Positions 57,070 to 60,679 of a stretch of DNA of 60,679 nucleotides are shown here, in pieces (position 1 is the stretch's first letter; every line of letters begins with the position of its first letter). The DNA comes from Phenylobacterium sp. (GTDB taxonomy: Bacteria > Pseudomonadota > Alphaproteobacteria > Caulobacterales > Caulobacteraceae). The DNA is taken from NCBI RefSeq assembly GCF_030698145.1, contig NZ_JAUYNW010000038.1, positions 1-60,679 on the forward strand, given 5' to 3'. Position numbers and translations under genes: made by a program. The notes under the pieces were generated by a model. That model did not search any database, had not been told where the DNA came from, and saw only the letters and a program-made list of their open reading frames with translations.

Positions 57070-57159
57070 GGCGGGAACCCTCGTCTGGCGTTTCGAGGGG
57101 TCTCCTAGGGGATGGCGCGCCGAACGGGAAGCCCGGCGGGCGCACAAGGCTTGACCAAT

Positions 57160-57195
57160 TATGACATAAGGATATGTTTATATCATTATGTCATA
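57160..57195. promoter_or_regulatory. Long AT-rich operator dyad upstream of the ATP-grasp gene
   Basis: A dyad of TATGACATAA (57160-57169) / TTATGTCATA (57186-57195) with an inner GATAT (57171-57175) / ATATC (57180-57184) around GTTT, with a single G/A mismatch at 57170/57185. It covers the spacer and -10 (TATGTT, 57173-57178) of a promoter with -35 TTGACC (57151-57156). Its end is 14 bases before the ATG. Composition is very unlike the flanking GC-rich DNA. A repressor operator is the likeliest reading. Confidence 0.7.
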
Positions 57196-57209
57196 TCCGG
57201 AGATGGCCG

Positions 57210-58073
57210 ATGTCCTTCGACGTGACCCTGGTCACCTACGAGCGCCTGCCGGACGGCGGAGACGACGATCAGTTGCTGGCCCGGGCCCTGGCGGCCACCG
57301 GCGCGCGGGCGCGGTTCGCGGTCTGGAGCGACCCTTCGGTCGACTGGTCCGCCTCGCCGGTGACGATCCTGCGCTCCACCTGGGACTATTTCCACCGGGT
57401 CGCCGAGTTCGCCGCCTGGCTGGGCCTGGCGGCCTCCCAGACCCGTCTGGTCAACCCGCACCGGGTGCTGCGCTGGAACATGGACAAGCGCTACCTCGCC
57501 GATCTCGAGGTGCGCGGCGTGCCGGTGGTCCCCACTCTGTTCGTGCGAAAGGGCGAGACCGTGGACCTGGCGGCGCTTTGCGCGGATCGGGGCTGGAGCG
57601 AGGTGGTGGTCAAGCCGACCATCTCGGGCGGCGCCTTCGGAACCAAGCGTTTCGCCACAGGACAGATCGCGAACGAGGCCGCGGCCCATCTGGCGGGCCT
57701 GACGGAGACCCGCGAGGCGATGATCCAGCCCTATCTGGCCGCGGTGGAGACCGAGCGCGAGCGCTCCCTGGTCTTCCTGGGCGGCGGCTTCAGCCACGCC
57801 TTTCTCAAGTCGCCTTTTGGGATCGACTATTCCGCCTCGGTTCCGCATCCGCCGAGCGACCAGGAACTAGCCTTCGGCCATCAGGTGCTGGAAGCGGTCG
57901 GCGAGCCCGTCGCCTACGCGCGGGTCGACATCGTGCCCTCGGCCCCGGGGCCGCTGCTGATGGAGCTGGAGGTCATTGAGCCCAATCTGCTGATGGGCCT
58001 GGCGCCCGGCTCGGCCGAACGGCTCGCCAACCTGTTGCTGGGCTACAGCGGCCGCGCCGAGGCGGTTTCGTAG
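57210..58073 (+). CDS. ATP-grasp-family protein
   Basis: A 287-residue ATP-grasp protein. The STWDYFHRVAEF segment near residue 53, NMDKRYLADLEVRGVPVVPT near 90, VVVKPTISGGAFGTKRF near 138 and ARVDIVPSAPGPLLMELEVIEPNL near 240 are the ATP- and metal-binding motifs of RimK/glutathione-synthase-like ligases. It would join an acid to an amine or thiol using ATP, but the substrate is unknown. ATG 57210 has CGGAGA 9 bases upstream; an ATG at 57174 inside the operator is rejected. Its last 31 bases overlap a minus-strand gene. Confidence 0.88.
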   Translation: MSFDVTLVTYERLPDGGDDDQLLARALAATGARARFAVWSDPSVDWSASPVTILRSTWDYFHRVAEFAAWLGLAASQTRLVNPHRVLRWNMDKRYLADLEVRGVPVVPTLFVRKGETVDLAALCADRGWSEVVVKPTISGGAFGTKRFATGQIANEAAAHLAGLTETREAMIQPYLAAVETERERSLVFLGGGFSHAFLKSPFGIDYSASVPHPPSDQELAFGHQVLEAVGEPVAYARVDIVPSAPGPLLMELEVIEPNLLMGLAPGSAERLANLLLGYSGRAEAVS

Positions 58074-58345
58074 AGGAACAGCCTGCGGTCGGCGACGCCG
58101 AACGCCGGCCAGAGGCCGCGCCAGGTCGCCATGTGCGGCGTCTGGAAATGGGCGTCGAGGCAGGCCTGGTCGCGCCAGACCTCGTGGACCCGAACCAGTC
58201 CGGGCTCGGCCACGTCCTCGGCGTAGGAATATTCGATGCAACCCTCCTCAGCGCGGCTGGCGGCGAGCATGGCCAGCATGTGCGGCTTGAACCGCTCGAG
58301 GTTCTCGGAGGGGACCCGGACCGTGCCGGCGATGATGATGCTCAT
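58043..58345 (-). CDS. Antibiotic biosynthesis monooxygenase (ABM)-family protein
   Basis: A 100-residue dimeric alpha-beta-barrel protein of the ABM/quinol monooxygenase family. The start [22 protein letters not shown] and [27 protein letters not shown] then AHFQTPHM fit YgiN-like enzymes. It overlaps leuD by 4 bases (ATGA), so it is the last gene of the leuC-leuD operon. It overlaps the ATP-grasp 3' end by 31 bases in convergent orientation. Confidence 0.88.
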   Translation of the reverse strand: MSIIIAGTVRVPSENLERFKPHMLAMLAASRAEEGCIEYSYAEDVAEPGLVRVHEVWRDQACLDAHFQTPHMATWRGLWPAFGVADRRLFLYETASARPL

Positions 58346-58953
58346 GCCCGTTCCAGCCAGGGCTGGCTGATGGCGCGGCGGCCTTCATAGACGTCGATCG
58401 AGGGCGCCTTCTGCAGGGTCTCGCCGATGGCGTCGAGGCCCTTCAGCATCTTCTCCTTGCGCTGAGGATCGATCTGGAAGGCGAAGGTCTTGCCCGAGGG
58501 CGAGACCACGGTCTGGGCCTGCAGGTCCACCGTGACCATGTGGTTGCCGCCCTTGGCCTCCTCCATGAGGTCCTGGACCTCCTCGGGCTTGAGCACCACG
58601 GGCAGCAGGCCGTTCTGGAAGCAGTTGTTGTAGAAGATGTCGGCGAAGCTGGACGAGATCACGCAGTCGATCCCGAAATCCATCAGGGCCCAGGGCGCGT
58701 GCTCGCGGCTCGAGCCGCAGCCGAAATTGTCGCCGGCCACCAGCACGCCCGCGCCCTTGTACTCCGGGCGGTTCAGCACGAAGTCCGGCTTTTCCCGGCC
58801 CTGCTCGTCGAACCGCAGGTCGTAGAACAGGCCCTTGCTCAGCCCCTCGCGCTCCACCGTCTTGAGGAACTGCTTGGGGATGATCTGGTCGGTGTCGATA
58901 TTGGCCAGGGGCAGGGGCGCGACCTTGGCGTCGAGGCGGGTGAAGGCTTTCAT
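58342..58953 (-). CDS. leuD: 3-isopropylmalate dehydratase, small subunit
   Basis: A 203-residue partner of LeuC that isomerises isopropylmalate. [15 protein letters not shown] near residue 18, [23 protein letters not shown] near 70 and [17 protein letters not shown] near 100 are diagnostic. ATG 58953 overlaps the VOC gene stop by 4 bases. Together with leuC at the window end it gives both subunits of the enzyme. Confidence 0.96.
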   Translation of the reverse strand: MKAFTRLDAKVAPLPLANIDTDQIIPKQFLKTVEREGLSKGLFYDLRFDEQGREKPDFVLNRPEYKGAGVLVAGDNFGCGSSREHAPWALMDFGIDCVISSSFADIFYNNCFQNGLLPVVLKPEEVQDLMEEAKGGNHMVTVDLQAQTVVSPSGKTFAFQIDPQRKEKMLKGLDAIGETLQKAPSIDVYEGRRAISQPWLERA

Positions 58954-59816
58954 CGGTCGGCGGTCTCGGCGTTTTGCTGGATCATCAGGGCCGGCGCGGC
59001 GGGTACGCCCGAGCGGACGGTGAACACCTTGGTGCCCGGCTTGCGGCCGGCGCGGACCTCGGAGACGTCGAAGCCGGCCGCGGCGATGCGGGCGCGGGCG
59101 GCGTCGGCGTCGGTCACACGCCAAGCCAGGCCCCCGAACCTGTCGGGGGCGTCGGACACCGGCGCCTTCAGGCTGGCGCCCATCTCCACCACAGCCGAGC
59201 CGGCGCGGAAGAACAGCTGGCGCACACCCCAGTCGGCGTTGGAGCGGTCCAGCCGCAGGTCGAGGCCCAGCCGGCCGCCATAGACCGCGACGGCGCGCTC
59301 GGGATTGGCGGTGTGGACCACCACATGATCGAGCAGGGGCACGGCGGCGGCCTCGTCGCCGACCGCCTGCGACAGGGGCCAGGTGGAGCCGTCGCGGGCG
59401 GGGCCCACCAGCAGGATGTTCAGGCCCCCGGTGTCGGCCGCGTCGAGGGAGAAGTTGGTCCAGTAGCGCTTGCGTCCGTCGTCGTGGGTCGAGCGGGTGG
59501 AGTGCGGCTTGACCGCCCCGATCCCGCGCCGGGTCACCAGGGCGTGGGCGGCCTCGGCGTCCTCCACCGTGAAGGCCAGGGCCCAGATCCCCTCGCCGTG
59601 GGCTTCGATATGCCGGGCGATCGTCGCGCCGAAGGGACCTTCGCCGGCGGGGGCGATGACATCGAGCGCCATGTTGCCGAGCTGGAACCAGGCGTGGCGC
59701 GCGCCGCCGTCGCCGCCGATCCAGTTGGGCTGGCGGCCCAGCAAGGCGGTGTAGCCCGCCACCGCGGCGTCGAGGTCGCTCACGGCCAGCGCGACATGGT
59801 CCAGGGCGGTGATCAT
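58950..59816 (-). CDS. Two-domain VOC/glyoxalase-family protein
   Basis: A 288-residue protein with two vicinal-oxygen-chelate domains: [24 protein letters not shown] at the N-terminus and [30 protein letters not shown] from about residue 165. The metal-binding His of the first strands and the late Glu (EMGAS) are visible. VOC enzymes cover many reactions, so function is unknown. It overlaps both neighbours by 4 bases (ATGA), which puts it firmly in the leuC-leuD operon. Confidence 0.85.
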   Translation of the reverse strand: MITALDHVALAVSDLDAAVAGYTALLGRQPNWIGGDGGARHAWFQLGNMALDVIAPAGEGPFGATIARHIEAHGEGIWALAFTVEDAEAAHALVTRRGIGAVKPHSTRSTHDDGRKRYWTNFSLDAADTGGLNILLVGPARDGSTWPLSQAVGDEAAAVPLLDHVVVHTANPERAVAVYGGRLGLDLRLDRSNADWGVRQLFFRAGSAVVEMGASLKAPVSDAPDRFGGLAWRVTDADAARARIAAAGFDVSEVRAGRKPGTKVFTVRSGVPAAPALMIQQNAETADR

Positions 59817-60538
59817 TGGAAACTCGCGGCGGCGCCGTCGCTGTCCAGGGGTTCGGCCTCGTCGTCGTCCATCAGCAGGAGCTGGATAGACACGCCGATG
59901 AAGGCGGCCGTGTAGACCACCATCAGAGCCAGGGCCGCGCCGCCGAAGATCAGCCGCCAGAAACGCTGGCGGGCGGGATCGACCACAGGGCGCCCGTCGA
60001 GGCTCATGCCGAGCACGCGACGGTTGAGGATCTCGACCTCGGCAGGGGCGCCGGACTTGAGCCGAAGCAGCGGCGTCGGGCTGCCGCAGTTCCGCCGCAC
60101 GCGGCATTCGAGGACCAGGGGATGGGCGGTGGTGTCGAGATCGATGGCGTAGCTGCGGCCGAAGGCTCCGACCTGATCCACCGCCTGCAGCTTGCCGCGA
60201 ATGGTCTGGCTGGGTCCAAAGTCGGCCATGAAGCCGGTGGCGAACACCCACAGGCCGGCGGCCAGGATGGGCGCGCACATGGCGATCAAGGCGGCCTCGA
60301 CCGGCTTCTCGAAGCGCTTGCGGTCCTCCAGGGCCACCTGGTTCTGGCGGATGCGGAAGATCACCGCCAGGAAGCCCACGGCGACGAAATAGACGCCGAT
60401 CAGGCCGAGATGCATCAGCTTCGGCGCCTGCGAGCCAGAGCCCGCGCCGTCGCCCGCATAGGTGGCCGCCACGGCGCCCAAGCCGACGCAGAGGATGGGC
60501 AGACCCCACCAGGTCAGGAACTGGGCGCGCGAGTTCAT
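59813..60538 (-). CDS. Four-helix membrane protein in the leu operon
   Basis: A 241-residue protein with four predicted membrane helices (about 10-28, 42-60, 81-101 and 195-222) and, between the third and fourth, a soluble beta-rich domain of about 80 residues ([22 protein letters not shown] onward in parts, including two Cys). Its architecture resembles DUF3592-type proteins, but I do not claim the family. ATG 60538 begins one base after the leuC stop. Function unknown. Confidence 0.78.
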   Translation of the reverse strand: MNSRAQFLTWWGLPILCVGLGAVAATYAGDGAGSGSQAPKLMHLGLIGVYFVAVGFLAVIFRIRQNQVALEDRKRFEKPVEAALIAMCAPILAAGLWVFATGFMADFGPSQTIRGKLQAVDQVGAFGRSYAIDLDTTAHPLVLECRVRRNCGSPTPLLRLKSGAPAEVEILNRRVLGMSLDGRPVVDPARQRFWRLIFGGAALALMVVYTAAFIGVSIQLLLMDDDEAEPLDSDGAAASFQ

Positions 60539-60539
60539 G

Positions 60540-60679
60540 TCAGAGGAACTCCCGGACATCGACGATGTGGCCGGCGATGGCGGCCGCCGCGGCCATGGCC
60601 GGGCTCATCAGGTGGGTGCGACCGCCGCGGCCCTGGCGGCCCTCGAAATTGCGGTTGGAGGTCGAGGCGCAGCGCTCGC
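60540..60679 (-). CDS. leuC: 3-isopropylmalate dehydratase, large subunit, C-terminal end (partial)
   Basis: The minus strand from the window end reads [19 protein letters not shown] and [17 protein letters not shown] up to TGA at 60542-60540. This is the highly conserved LeuC C-terminus, which precedes the last iron-sulfur-enzyme segment. The gene continues beyond the window. The order leuC - membrane protein - VOC - leuD - ABM on one strand is a single operon. Confidence 0.95.
   Translation of the reverse strand, partial: ERCASTSNRNFEGRQGRGGRTHLMSPAMAAAAAIAGHIVDVREFL

Noticed and set aside
57174..57209. An upstream ATG start for the ATP-grasp gene adding 12 residues.
   Set aside because: It lies inside the operator dyad and lacks a ribosome site, whereas ATG 57210 has CGGAGA at the right distance.

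Overview
This window is a compact, GC-rich chromosomal segment of an alphaproteobacterium, most likely a Caulobacteraceae member (Phenylobacterium or Caulobacter type). The evidence is a recF-gyrB junction, a class I lysyl-tRNA synthetase, an UrcA-family protein, a ligase-associated exonuclease with an ATP-dependent ligase, GANTC (CcrM) sites inside structured intergenic repeats, and a pattern of 1-4 nt gene overlaps. The organism call is inferred from gene content. No phage, transposase, CRISPR array, rRNA or tRNA gene was recognised, and no gene-free stretch exceeds 300 bases (the longest is about 257, at 42467-42723, and it holds a repeat and a terminator).

Layout. 1-7.1 kb: recF end, gyrB, a hybrid histidine kinase and recQ. 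7.2-10.5 kb: a TauD-type dioxygenase with an N-acyl-D-amino-acid deacylase-like amidohydrolase, and a lipoprotein. 10.6-14.7 kb: a C5-cytosine methyltransferase (Dcm type) and, about 2.6 kb on, its usual partner Vsr, separated by cysK, a DUF2306 membrane protein and a membrane-anchored LytTR protein. 14.7-18 kb: GFA protein, then MerR regulator, acyl-CoA dehydrogenase and OsmC. 18-22.8 kb: YccF, lysyl-tRNA synthetase, an orphan PhnD-like lipoprotein, two overlapping thioesterases and a 35-residue membrane peptide. 22.9-25.9 kb: exonuclease, small proline-rich protein and ATP-dependent DNA ligase, ending in a dispersed repeat. 25.9-33.1 kb: HAD phosphatase with an ABC exporter on the minus strand; a double-ATPase peptide ABC protein, mannose-1-phosphate guanylyltransferase and a FemAB/GNAT-like (HfsK-like) transferase on the plus strand. 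33.2-42.5 kb: housekeeping and lipid genes (ilvA, FKBP, CMD, SDR, enoyl-CoA hydratase, purU, argE, glycosyltransferase, rfbC, tesB). 42.5-50.5 kb: UrcA, enoyl reductase-like protein, MFS transporter, GST-crotonase-GST, rarD, asd. 50.6-55.9 kb: EF-hand protein behind a sigma-54-like promoter, thioesterase, D-2-hydroxyacid dehydrogenase, two MarR-type regulators with dyads, sulfatase. 56-60.7 kb: leuB, an ATP-grasp gene behind a long AT-rich dyad, and the leuC-leuD operon with three added genes.

The parts most worth a second look are regulatory or structural: the sigma-54 element at 50589-50605; the AT-rich dyad at 57160-57195; a matched promoter/leader module in front of two unrelated small envelope proteins (22844-22891 and 43099-43146); structured repeats at 36379-36520, 42473-42618 and 25831-25935, the last of which supplies coding sequence and stop codons; and the small protein inside the exonuclease-ligase module. 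Start codons were moved inward from the longest open frame wherever a ribosome binding site or family N-terminus supported it.
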